DNA of 23,693 nt, taken from the IMG/VR virus record IMGVR_UViG_3300030450_002234, positions 1 to 23,693 of that record; one strand, 5' to 3'. Position numbers and translations under genes: made by a program. Origin of the DNA: a virus. The notes under the pieces are model-generated. The model did no database searches and was not told the DNA's origin. It saw only the letters and a program-made list of their open reading frames with translations. Shown piece after piece: positions 1-6,423 of this stretch; position 1 is the first letter of the stretch, and each line of letters opens with the position of its first letter.

Positions 1-716
1 TGTATGTTAGCACTTTTATTTGTTTCAGCCACATTAACGACAGTATTAGTCTTTATAATATCATTAACAGGCTCTGTATCTAAATAAGCATATTCAGGTC
101 TACCCTCTCTAAAACACTCTACAAAAGGAAGCATCCCATAGAAATTGGTGTGATCAGGATTATCTGCATCATCATAGATTTTACCATTTCTATCATAGAT
201 GAATGTATTCTCCATATCCCAATATGCAAATAGTTCAGGAGTAGTATCAAGTACCTCTGATTTAGTAGATAGAGGATATGTATAACCAATAGGTCGTAAT
301 GGGTCATCACCAAACATAGGCTCAAAATCATGGATAATATCATAGTCTAATAGACCATTCCTGAATGTTACCTTTACCAGACAACTATCAAGCAGGTTAG
401 TGAACCTTTCTAATCGCTGCATCTTAAAATCTTTCTCAACAAAGTAATCCATAATATCAGGCTTTGTATATTCTCTATTAGGTGCAACCATATATACAAG
501 TGATATTCTATCTATAATTCTCTTGGTTATATTCACATTAGCAATAGGCACTTTATTGGATAACTCTCTTGAAAAATACTTCTGTGTGTATCTCTCTGTT
601 CTTCCATTGTAATAATCCATAGCCATTTCACGTCTATCTCTCCACTTATTCTTGGCTTGTTGTTGTGCGTTCCATTGTGATTGCTTATCTACTAACTCTT
701 GTATTTTAGGTATCAT
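1..716 (-). CDS. Portal protein, SPP1 gp6-like (3' end cut by window)
   Basis: I translated this from 716 downward; it stays open to the window edge, giving 238 codons of the N-terminal part. It starts with an ATG that overlaps the TGA of the large terminase (ATGA), preceded by GGAG. The protein opens with a charged helix (MIPKIQELVDKQSQW), then a segment with MAMDYYNGRTERYT and a stretch VNITKRIIDRISLVYM. This is the usual layout of SPP1-type portals: an early YY(N/K)G segment, then a helix that begins the clip/stem. The portal is the dodecameric ring at the capsid vertex through which DNA is packaged. Its place directly after the terminase pair supports the call. The C-terminal crown and tunnel-loop regions lie beyond the window. 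The family assignment is by pattern only, but context makes it quite secure. Confidence 0.85.
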   Translation of the reverse strand, partial: MIPKIQELVDKQSQWNAQQQAKNKWRDRREMAMDYYNGRTERYTQKYFSRELSNKVPIANVNITKRIIDRISLVYMVAPNREYTKPDIMDYFVEKDFKMQRLERFTNLLDSCLVKVTFRNGLLDYDIIHDFEPMFGDDPLRPIGYTYPLSTKSEVLDTTPELFAYWDMENTFIYDRNGKIYDDADNPDHTNFYGMLPFVECFREGRPEYAYLDTEPVNDIIKTNTVVNVAETNKSANI

Positions 717-1969
717 CTATCTACACTCCATAATTTAGGTTTCTTAACAGGATATAGCCATTCTACTGAATAGCCTAGTGCATCTGTCAAATGCGTTAAT
801 GTTTTATTGCTCTTATCAATTTCTCTTGTGTTTGGTTTGTTTGTTACTCTTTCTAAATCATTAATTAAATCTGTGCATGATGGATCTACAATCATATTAT
901 CCTGTAATGCCCTGTTCATAGCATTCACTCTATTGACCACCAATGGATTGATATGTTTAACTCTTACCTTAAAATGTCTGCGTAATATATCTATATCACT
1001 ATATCTTGCAGAACTATGCTTTGCTCTACCTGTTGCATCAGGATATGAGTAATAAACATTGCTTGGATATTCTTCTTTTATTTGCTGACACAATCTTTCT
1101 GTGAGTAAATCACCCTCCCCTGCGTGGGAAAGTGAGTAGGTTTTGAATACCCTGATATTTGGCTTCTCGTGGTATTCTTGGAACAATACTGCACATAATG
1201 GATCGGTATTAAAGTCCTGACCAATGTGTATGGGTTTTCTAGGATTATATTTGACTTCTTTGACATTTTTCTCCCTGTTGAATGAATGATAAGTGGATAA
1301 TGCAGATAGATTGACAAACTCACCATCTCTATATGCCTTTAATAAGTTCTCATCATAGTTTGATTCTAATAGTTTAACATAGGCTTCTGGAAGATATGTA
1401 TTATCAGTTGTTTTACCCCTAACCAATAACCTATCATCATTATCATCTGTAACAAATATCTTATGCGTATAATGGAATCCCTCTGGTGATGTTACAATAT
1501 ATATCTCACAATTATCAGATCCACGCATTCTACCAATAGCCTTTTTAAACGCCATATCGCAGTTCTTCCAACTCTCTACATCAAACTCATCAAAGCCTAT
1601 GAATGTAAGTTCTGCACCAATAATACGCTGTGGTTTCTGTAACTGATAAATCTTAATATTTCCTGCTGCTGTTCTGAATCTGTGTTTAGATTGATTGTAC
1701 TCATAAGGACAATTCATATTATCTAATAATTCTTTAAATGGCTGTACAAATAACTCCTCTGCAAGATCATAAGTCGGATATATAACCCAACCATTAGATA
1801 ATCCCTGATGATTCGTTCTCTTAAACATATTCAGGAGTGTTTTGCGTATAAAGATATGCGTTTTACCTGCACCATATCCTGCTACTAAACCATTGATTGT
1901 TTTATCAGATGTTAAGAAATCCCATTGGTGTGGGAAATAATCTTCTTTATTGAATCGCAGTTTATACAT
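713..1969 (-). CDS. terL: Terminase large subunit (packaging ATPase/nuclease)
   Basis: This 418-aa protein has the two-domain layout of phage large terminases. The ATPase half shows a Walker A loop GYGAGKT at residues 31-37, a Walker B segment FIGFDEFD at 123-130 with the expected aspartate-glutamate, and a coupling-type TSPEG at 160-164. The nuclease half shows IHIGQDFNTDPL with D252, PDATGR with D311, and a late aspartate in HLTDALGY (D396). These fit the RNase H-like metal-binding acids. It would pump DNA into the prohead through the portal and cut the concatemer. It overlaps the small subunit by 8 bases upstream and the portal by 4 bases downstream, so the three are probably translationally coupled. 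Length is normal for the family. Confidence 0.95.
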   Translation of the reverse strand: MYKLRFNKEDYFPHQWDFLTSDKTINGLVAGYGAGKTHIFIRKTLLNMFKRTNHQGLSNGWVIYPTYDLAEELFVQPFKELLDNMNCPYEYNQSKHRFRTAAGNIKIYQLQKPQRIIGAELTFIGFDEFDVESWKNCDMAFKKAIGRMRGSDNCEIYIVTSPEGFHYTHKIFVTDDNDDRLLVRGKTTDNTYLPEAYVKLLESNYDENLLKAYRDGEFVNLSALSTYHSFNREKNVKEVKYNPRKPIHIGQDFNTDPLCAVLFQEYHEKPNIRVFKTYSLSHAGEGDLLTERLCQQIKEEYPSNVYYSYPDATGRAKHSSARYSDIDILRRHFKVRVKHINPLVVNRVNAMNRALQDNMIVDPSCTDLINDLERVTNKPNTREIDKSNKTLTHLTDALGYSVEWLYPVKKPKLWSVDR

Positions 1970-2273
1970 CTATGAACTCAACACCATCAACAGGATTCTC
2001 CCATTTAACTTCTGACTTCTCAACCTGACCTAATACCTGTTTGCCTAACCATATAAGCATAGTAACATTGCCCTTATCTGCTGCTTTCCATTGCATCTGT
2101 CTTAATCTAATTTTTCCTTTATCCCTACCTTTTGTCAGATTTTCGGAATAACTCTTTCTGATAAGGTCTGTGCTACAACCAAAGAATGATGCAATTTCAG
2201 TATCAGTACAACCGAATGATGCTAACTGCTCAACCTTATCTTTATCTATATCATATTTCTTTGGTCTTGCCAT
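1962..2273 (-). CDS. terS: Terminase small subunit (DNA-binding)
   Basis: This 103-aa protein begins MARPKKYDIDKDKVEQLASFGCTD-. It has a clear helix-turn-helix at about residues 12-42, with TDTEIASFFGCSTDLIRKSY as turn and recognition helix, followed by a helical region rich in K/R and Q (oligomerisation arm). This matches the small, HTH-containing terminase subunits that recognise the packaging site and load the large subunit. The ATG overlaps the TAA of the dioxygenase gene upstream (TAATG), and AAAGGA precedes it. Overlap with terL supports a packaging complex. The recognition site itself cannot be seen from the protein. Confidence 0.85.
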   Translation of the reverse strand: MARPKKYDIDKDKVEQLASFGCTDTEIASFFGCSTDLIRKSYSENLTKGRDKGKIRLRQMQWKAADKGNVTMLIWLGKQVLGQVEKSEVKWENPVDGVEFIDV

Positions 2274-3037
2274 TATTTATCAAATCCTTTCAATGGATAG
2301 AATATCAGGCTATTTCTATAACCACCCTCTGAATGTGGAATGATAGGCGAAACTCCATGAACATTTTTCCAAGCAGGATAACATATCATAGAATTGTCAG
2401 CACATTCAATAGTAAGCCCATAATCTGGAACATCTAAATAACCACCTTCTGAATCAAATCTTTTAGAAAATATAACATTTACTGTATCTTTTAAGTTACC
2501 TGTATCTCTATGATAATTAGCAGATATATTATAATTAGATATTGAACTTGTGAATAGGTCGCTAAACTTCCATTTTTTTGCTGTATTTTCATTCATTACT
2601 TGTTTCTGTTTTTTATATATTTTAGGTAAATGTTTTTTAATTAATGTTTCTGATTCTCTACAAAGAAGCATCATTGCTTTTATAAAGTTTTTTGCTTTTT
2701 TCTTTTGATGAACTGATGATATGCTTGGATAAGGTCGCCTGTTTTGTGGTCTTGGTAATACCGATCCTAATATTGTAGAAAATTGTTTAACCCCATTTCC
2801 CTCTTTTTGTCCAGAAGTTCTGCCCATAACAGATTTAGGAACATTATCACTTCTAAATTCTTTATTTGATATTTCAAGAAGTTGTTTCATCTTACCATTA
2901 ATGCTTTTGATATAAAATCCAACAGGCTCACCATCTATTGTAAATAAAGTATCTTCTGTAATGTTCGCAGTTTTATTGCAACATTTATCTCCTACTTTTA
3001 TATCGTGTTTAATATATTTCATTTCTAACTTATTCAT
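2273..3037 (-). CDS. 2-oxoglutarate/Fe(II) dioxygenase, TET/JBP-like candidate
   Basis: I start this at the ATG at 3037, giving 254 aa. It overlaps the TAA of the FkbM gene by a few bases; a longer frame upstream would run deep into that gene. The C-terminal half reads as a double-stranded beta-helix oxygenase: an HxD motif in NYHRDTGN (H176, D178), then GGYLDVPDYGLTIECADNS, the distal histidine in NVHGV (H227), and an arginine in YRNSLIFYP (R241) placed to bind 2-oxoglutarate. The order of these motifs resembles the TET/JBP group, which oxidises 5-methylpyrimidines in DNA, including phage members acting on 5-methylcytosine. The N-terminal ~150 residues are basic and helical and I do not recognise them. 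Two C5-cytosine methyltransferases lie within 5 kb, which would supply substrate. The oxygenase fold is well supported; the DNA-base substrate is inference, and a protein or small-molecule hydroxylase remains possible. Confidence 0.75.
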   Translation of the reverse strand: MNKLEMKYIKHDIKVGDKCCNKTANITEDTLFTIDGEPVGFYIKSINGKMKQLLEISNKEFRSDNVPKSVMGRTSGQKEGNGVKQFSTILGSVLPRPQNRRPYPSISSVHQKKKAKNFIKAMMLLCRESETLIKKHLPKIYKKQKQVMNENTAKKWKFSDLFTSSISNYNISANYHRDTGNLKDTVNVIFSKRFDSEGGYLDVPDYGLTIECADNSMICYPAWKNVHGVSPIIPHSEGGYRNSLIFYPLKGFDK

Positions 3038-3719
3038 AACAATATACATTATCTGCTTTTGGAAACACCCAATCTGGACATTCGTAATCTGGCAGTTTAT
3101 AAATTCCATTATTATATTTAATATTTTCGTAATGGCTTTTCATTTTATCAACAATATTCCTGTACCTTAACATTCTTTTATCAATATCTAAACTCCATTC
3201 AAATACCATCTTTTCAGGAAATACTTTCATATCTTCTAATATATCCATTTCAGCACCCTCTATATCCATCTTCACAAAAGAATCTTTTTTTATAACTTTT
3301 TCATAATGAATACAATCTACTGAAAATTTTTCATTACCCCAATCTTTATACAGGCTATTCCTCCAAGTTTGGTTATTATTTCCAACATACATTGTCATCT
3401 TTTTTTTATCATTTGCAACTACTGCTCTTTGAAATATGTTAGCATTAAAATTATTTACCTTTAAATTCTTTTCAATCATCTTACAACTGAATGGATCTGG
3501 CTCATAAATATCTACTGTCGCACCTTTTGATAAAGCAAGAACTGCAAAAGCACCTGCATTACCACCAAGATCAATCCAATGATCTCCCCTTTTAATTTTA
3601 AAATCTTTATTTCTTTCATATACATTTCTGACTATAACTTCTTCAAATGTTTTTTCATCAGAAGTTCCCTCTCTGACTAAAAATTTAATATCCTTATTAT
3701 TTTTTTGTTTTATAATCAT
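3030..3719 (-). CDS. FkbM-family SAM-dependent methyltransferase
   Basis: This 229-aa protein shows a Rossmann methyltransferase core. Motif I is DLGGNAGAFA from D50, the acidic end of strand 2 is YEPDP at 72-76, and MDIEGAE at 151-157 is the FkbM hallmark. FkbM enzymes typically O-methylate hydroxyl groups on sugars or natural products. Here it lies between a ParB-like gene and a TET/JBP-like oxygenase and overlaps both, so its substrate may be an oxidised DNA base or a sugar on it rather than a surface glycan. That is inference. A weak AGGG lies before the ATG. Lines I counted by hand in this gene are about 23-28% GC, lower than the terminase genes next door. No glycosyltransferase was seen nearby. 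Confidence 0.85.
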   Translation of the reverse strand: MIIKQKNNKDIKFLVREGTSDEKTFEEVIVRNVYERNKDFKIKRGDHWIDLGGNAGAFAVLALSKGATVDIYEPDPFSCKMIEKNLKVNNFNANIFQRAVVANDKKKMTMYVGNNNQTWRNSLYKDWGNEKFSVDCIHYEKVIKKDSFVKMDIEGAEMDILEDMKVFPEKMVFEWSLDIDKRMLRYRNIVDKMKSHYENIKYNNGIYKLPDYECPDWVFPKADNVYCYE

Positions 3720-4287
3720 TCAAAAACCCTAATATTAATCCACCAACATACTCACCATTTTTTCGTATTTCACCTACAAGTTTATAAGCCTGTTCATAAT
3801 CTTCCAATGTAAATTCTATTTGAATTGCTTTTCTTGTTCCATCAATCATACCATCAATTTCATCATCAAGGCTATCATCATCAAGTGCAGAATAATCCAT
3901 ATCAGTAAATCCTGCTAATTGATTTTCATCAAATCCCCAATCTTTTAATTCTTCCATTTCAAATAAATTTGCTAATATATCATAATCCCAACCACCTGTA
4001 TTCTTATTTAATCTTACATTTAATTCTTTTTCTTTATCATAAGTTAGGTCAATCTCAACGCAGGGAACTTCATCAATGCCCATTGTTCGTGCAACCTTAA
4101 CTCTTTGATGCCCACCAATGATGATGTCTTTTCTGTCTTTGTTTTTATTGATAATAATTGGATCTACTAAACCAAATCTGGATATGCTATCTTTGAGATG
4201 TTTGTATTGATCATCAGACAACTGTCTGGGATTATATTCTGCAAATATTAAGTCGTCTATTGGCTTCTGGATAATCTTTTTAAGCAT
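3697..4287 (-). CDS. ParB/Srx-fold (ParB N-terminal-like) protein
   Basis: This 196-aa protein carries a ParB N-terminal domain in its first ~100 residues: a YNPRQLS segment (N19-P20-R21), then DSISRFGLVDPIII, then a nucleotide-binding box IIGGHQRVKVARTMG with GGHQR at 58-62, and VPCVEIDL. The GGHQR box replaces the GERR of chromosomal ParB and is the form common in phage and mobile-element ParB-like proteins, often beside DNA methyltransferases. The C-terminal part is acidic and then ends with a helical region; no HTH is obvious. It is the first gene of the left block, has AAGGAG before the ATG, and overlaps the FkbM gene. A plasmid-style partition role is unlikely without a ParA gene. A role tied to DNA modification or packaging is inferred from context. 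Confidence 0.85.
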   Translation of the reverse strand: MLKKIIQKPIDDLIFAEYNPRQLSDDQYKHLKDSISRFGLVDPIIINKNKDRKDIIIGGHQRVKVARTMGIDEVPCVEIDLTYDKEKELNVRLNKNTGGWDYDILANLFEMEELKDWGFDENQLAGFTDMDYSALDDDSLDDEIDGMIDGTRKAIQIEFTLEDYEQAYKLVGEIRKNGEYVGGLILGFLNDYKTKK

Positions 4288-4309
4288 TTTGCTCCTTTTG
4301 GCTTGGATT

Positions 4310-4315
4310 ATTATA
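4310..4315 (-). promoter_or_regulatory. Candidate promoter -10 box for the ParB-terminase block
   Basis: The minus strand reads TTTAGTATAATAATCC, which contains a perfect TATAAT. It lies in the only noncoding gap (4288-4359) between the early block and the ParB-like gene. The ATG is about 20 bases downstream, with AAGGAG between. No good -35 is visible at 16-18 bases, so this is a candidate only. In such AT-rich DNA a chance match is possible. Confidence 0.4.
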
Positions 4316-4359
4316 CTAAATCAACTATATGAAAATAACCTTATTTATTTTTCAAGTAA

Positions 4360-4569
4360 TTAACAATTTCTTGTAACTATTCTCTCCACTAAATTAGGTG
4401 ATATAAAAAATTTCCTGCAAATAATTGTTCTTCTTTTTTTATAAGATAAATCTGTATATTTTAAACCTTCCCAGAATGAACGAATAATTGTGTTCCTGAT
4501 TTCAGTATGATTAACTAATTTATCTACATCATAGAATTGATTTGTGTTTATTTCAATTTTTAACTTCAT
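4360..4569 (-). CDS. Small HTH-like protein, function unknown
   Basis: This 69-aa protein starts at the ATG at 4569; an upstream in-frame TTG exists but lacks a better ribosome site. Its start lies inside the end of the RusA gene (17-base overlap). The second half, YKKRRTIICRKFFISPNLVE, followed by RIVTR, reads like a helix-turn-helix with a basic approach helix, similar in style to sigma-region-4 or small phage regulators. I do not recognise the family. Its position at the end of the early block, just before a candidate promoter, would suit a regulator of the following block, but nothing in the sequence proves DNA binding. Confidence 0.6.
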   Translation of the reverse strand: MKLKIEINTNQFYDVDKLVNHTEIRNTIIRSFWEGLKYTDLSYKKRRTIICRKFFISPNLVERIVTRNC

Positions 4570-4987
4570 CTTCTTCAATAATGACTATCTCTGTTCTAGG
4601 TTTATCTGAATAAAGTTTTTCTGCGTATATGGTATATACTTGATTGTCATCAAGGAAGAACCCATTATGACCACTTAAACTATCTAAAACATATTTTATA
4701 AGATTATCAATATCAGGCTTCTTGGTATGTGGGATCTTAATCCATTGGTCTTTAACTATACCCTCATATTTGCCTGTTCTATAATGGCTTTTTGGTCGCT
4801 TCATGTAGAATTTGATGCTTATATGGATTGCGTTTAATAATGGAAGATGATTAAAACTTTTGTTATAGTTATAATCTTTTAATGCTTTTGTTAGAAATTT
4901 TTCTTTATCTTTTTTGCAGGGGTCGTATGTTCCGAATTTGAAGTGTCGGTGTCTTTGTTGTGGAATTGGATTGCCTTGAATTTCCAA
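4553..4987 (-). CDS. rusA: RusA-like Holliday junction resolvase
   Basis: This is a RusA-type endodeoxyribonuclease of about 144-148 aa. Visible hallmarks are the N-terminal strand with GNPIPQQRHR, the central strand IHISIKFYMKRP, the catalytic segment KKPDIDNLIKYVLDSLSG (D92, D94 by this numbering), and FFLDDNQV with D113/D114. These fit the metal-binding aspartates of E. coli RusA. It resolves branched DNA before packaging and works with recombination proteins such as the ERF-like gene upstream. The coordinate given uses a TTG start, the only standard start codon in the open frame. The ribosome site AAGGAG is about 20 bases upstream of it, however, and sits instead 8 bases before an ATC at 4999 (see findings). 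The first strand of the fold would then be complete. The family call is firm; the start is not. Confidence 0.9.
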   Translation of the reverse strand: MEIQGNPIPQQRHRHFKFGTYDPCKKDKEKFLTKALKDYNYNKSFNHLPLLNAIHISIKFYMKRPKSHYRTGKYEGIVKDQWIKIPHTKKPDIDNLIKYVLDSLSGHNGFFLDDNQVYTIYAEKLYSDKPRTEIVIIEEDEVKN

Positions 4988-4998
4988 TACTATTTGGA

Positions 4999-5070
4999 TT
5001 ACTTTATCTCCTTACCGATTAAATAGCCTAAAATGAATGCTAAAACCCAACCAATAATATATACAATCAT
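4999..5070 (-). CDS. 23-aa single-pass membrane mini-protein
   Basis: I read an ATG at 5070 and a TAA at 4999-5001, giving MIVYIIGWVLAFILGYLIGK plus EIK. It is nearly all transmembrane helix with a small-residue face (GWVLAFILGYLIG) and a positively charged end. It lies between a two-helix membrane protein and rusA, and its last codons contain the AAGGAG that probably serves rusA. Its own ribosome site is weak. It may be a real membrane peptide or a leader that couples translation of rusA. Confidence 0.45.
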   Translation of the reverse strand: MIVYIIGWVLAFILGYLIGKEIK

Positions 5071-5088
5071 TATGCTTAAAATCAATTA

Positions 5089-5286
5089 TTAATCTATTCT
5101 CCCATTGAAGAAACTAAAAACCCAATTTGCAATATCTTTTATTAAAAACATTGCTGCGAATACTAATATTAATGAAAATACAAAGATAAATATATATCTT
5201 ATATTCTCAACAAGTAGTATAGTCAATGTCCCTGCTACCAAAAATACTAGAATTAATACTAATGCTCCTATCCATTTTAATATCAT
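5089..5286 (-). CDS. Two-helix small membrane protein
   Basis: This 65-aa protein has two predicted membrane helices: about residues 5-26 (GALVLILVFLVAGTLTILLV) and about 30-50 (YIFIFVFSLILVFAAMFLI). It ends in a short soluble tail with NWVFSFFNGRID. Its ATG overlaps the TGA of the second cytosine methyltransferase (ATGA), with GGGAT upstream. Size and topology would suit a holin or an inner-membrane host-takeover peptide. No lysis enzyme lies next to it, so I do not assign a function. Confidence 0.65.
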   Translation of the reverse strand: MILKWIGALVLILVFLVAGTLTILLVENIRYIFIFVFSLILVFAAMFLIKDIANWVFSFFNGRID

Positions 5287-5894
5287 TTTATCCCTTTCAA
5301 TATTTCTTCACATAATTCTCTTGGAACTTTACTCTTTTCATAAGCATTTTTCATTCCCTGTGTTCCTGATCGAGAACCTCTTGGTGCTATTTCATGATGA
5401 CAATTTCTGTTTCCATTATGACACATTTGTCTTGGAATCCAACACATATCATTTGTCCATATATCTGTGGGTTTCATTCTGTTATCTCCATATTTACAAT
5501 AACATACTGTATTTCTAATTGGTACAGATTGAATTACAGATAATTTTCTTAATTTACCTCTTGGATTTTCAATATAATATTTTGGATTCAATTCATTTAT
5601 TATATCTAATGTTTTTTGCACAATTTTAACACCATGTACTGCTTGAAATGTTTTTGGTGTATGGTCTTTATTCCAATGATGTCCTATTGATGAAACACTA
5701 AAATATGTACAAGGTGGTGATGCCCAAATAATATCAGGCTTAAATGGAATCTTACTTATATCAAAGTCGAATATATCACAGACTTGGTCAATTTTATCAA
5801 ATGCTTTAAAATCACTTGTATATGTTTCATATCCCAATTCTTCTGCAACCTTTGAGAATGACCTGGATCCTGCAAATAATTCTAATACTTTCAT
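5283..5894 (-). CDS. Small C5-cytosine DNA methyltransferase (copy 2)
   Basis: This 203-aa protein carries the core of C5-cytosine methyltransferases. Motif I is LELFAGSRSFSKVAEELGY at residues 4-22, the catalytic Cys motif is ASPPCTYFS with C62, and the ENP triplet (Motif VI type) is at 109-111 in YYIENPRGK. CYCKYGDNRMKPTDIWTN follows, as in small phage Dcm-like enzymes. The C-terminal region is Cys/His-containing (MCHNGNRNCHHE) and could hold a metal. It is about 200 residues, shorter than full Dcm or M.HhaI enzymes, so the target-recognition region is minimal. It overlaps a zinc-ribbon gene upstream and a membrane gene downstream. It would methylate cytosine in phage DNA, evading host restriction or providing 5mC for the dioxygenase at 2273-3037. 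The sequence specificity cannot be read. Confidence 0.85.
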   Translation of the reverse strand: MKVLELFAGSRSFSKVAEELGYETYTSDFKAFDKIDQVCDIFDFDISKIPFKPDIIWASPPCTYFSVSSIGHHWNKDHTPKTFQAVHGVKIVQKTLDIINELNPKYYIENPRGKLRKLSVIQSVPIRNTVCYCKYGDNRMKPTDIWTNDMCWIPRQMCHNGNRNCHHEIAPRGSRSGTQGMKNAYEKSKVPRELCEEILKGIK

Positions 5895-6073
5895 AAATCT
5901 CCATACATTTCTTCATTATAATCTTCAAATAGAAACTCACCAAGCATTTCTAATACAACAAATTCACAATATGGATTGCTGCACTCCAACCCCTCCTCTA
6001 CATCATCTTCTGATACTAAAAACTCTGCTACTTTTAATGGTGATACACATTTAGGACAATTTGGTATATTCAT
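5891..6073 (-). CDS. Zinc-ribbon mini-protein
   Basis: This 60-aa protein has two cysteine pairs, CPKC at residues 6-9 and CSNPYC at 31-36. This is a treble-clef or ribbon spacing for one zinc ion. The C-terminal third is strongly acidic (EFLFEDYNEEMYGDL). ATGA overlaps link it to the membrane protein upstream and to the methyltransferase downstream. I do not know its function. Acidic zinc ribbons in phages often bind host proteins such as RNA polymerase, but that is only a possibility. Confidence 0.65.
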   Translation of the reverse strand: MNIPNCPKCVSPLKVAEFLVSEDDVEEGLECSNPYCEFVVLEMLGEFLFEDYNEEMYGDL

Positions 6074-6231
6074 TTCATACTCCTGTGAAATTCAATATAT
6101 TCTTTCATAATCATATTCTTCAATCTTAATTTAGGTACTAATACCCATAACAATGTTACAATACCCACTTTTACTATAATTGACATTACTTCATTTAGAA
6201 AATAAAGTAAATCTATTAATCCATCTGTCAT
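6070..6231 (-). CDS. 53-aa single-pass membrane protein
   Basis: I translated this by hand from the ATG at 6231. It has an exact GGAGAAACAAATG initiation region that overlaps the stop of the gene upstream. It reads MTDGLIDLLYFLNEVMSIIV and continues with a hydrophobic helix KVGIVTLLWVLVP, then a basic tail KLRLKNMIMKEYIEF. It is a small protein with one membrane helix and an N-out or N-in orientation I cannot fix; positive residues after the helix suggest a cytoplasmic C-terminus. The stop forms an ATGA overlap with the zinc-ribbon gene. Function unknown. Confidence 0.6.
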   Translation of the reverse strand: MTDGLIDLLYFLNEVMSIIVKVGIVTLLWVLVPKLRLKNMIMKEYIEFHRSMK

Positions 6232-6240
6232 TTGTTTCTC

Positions 6241-6423
6241 CTATTTTATGTATTTATCCACTAATTTTTTGCCTATGTATAATACTGCAATAACACCTAC
6301 TATTGATATAATATCTATAAAATGATTTCCTGAATCTGATTCTAATTTTCCTATTGGCGTTTCAATAGATACTTTTTTTGATTGTAATGTTGTGTCTAAT
6401 GTATTAATTGGTTTTGGTTTCAT
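6241..6423 (-). CDS. 60-aa protein with C-terminal membrane helix
   Basis: The N-terminal 35 residues are polar (MKPKPINTLDTTLQSKKVSI), followed by a membrane helix IDIISIVGVIAVLYIGKKL and a lysine-rich end. AAGGAG precedes the ATG, which overlaps the end of the methyltransferase gene (TAA/ATG). The first codons and initiation region repeat those of that methyltransferase (ATGAAACCAAA), which may reflect local duplication. It may be a tail-anchored inner-membrane protein. Function unknown. Confidence 0.65.
   Translation of the reverse strand: MKPKPINTLDTTLQSKKVSIETPIGKLESDSGNHFIDIISIVGVIAVLYIGKKLVDKYIK

Noticed and set aside
119-343. 74-aa and similar minus-strand frames at 119-343, 1078-1326, 21741-21962 and 21963-22154
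   Set aside because: They run in another frame inside the portal, terminase and virion genes, whose frames have recognisable proteins and ribosome sites.
3038-3109. Longer N-terminus for the dioxygenase starting at 3109
   Set aside because: It would overlap the FkbM gene by 80 bases and no ribosome site is seen there; the ATG at 3037 gives the short overlap typical of this window.
3697-4287. Plasmid-style partition system
   Set aside because: No ParA gene or parS-like repeats are in the window and the GGHQR form is the one common in phage ParB-like proteins.
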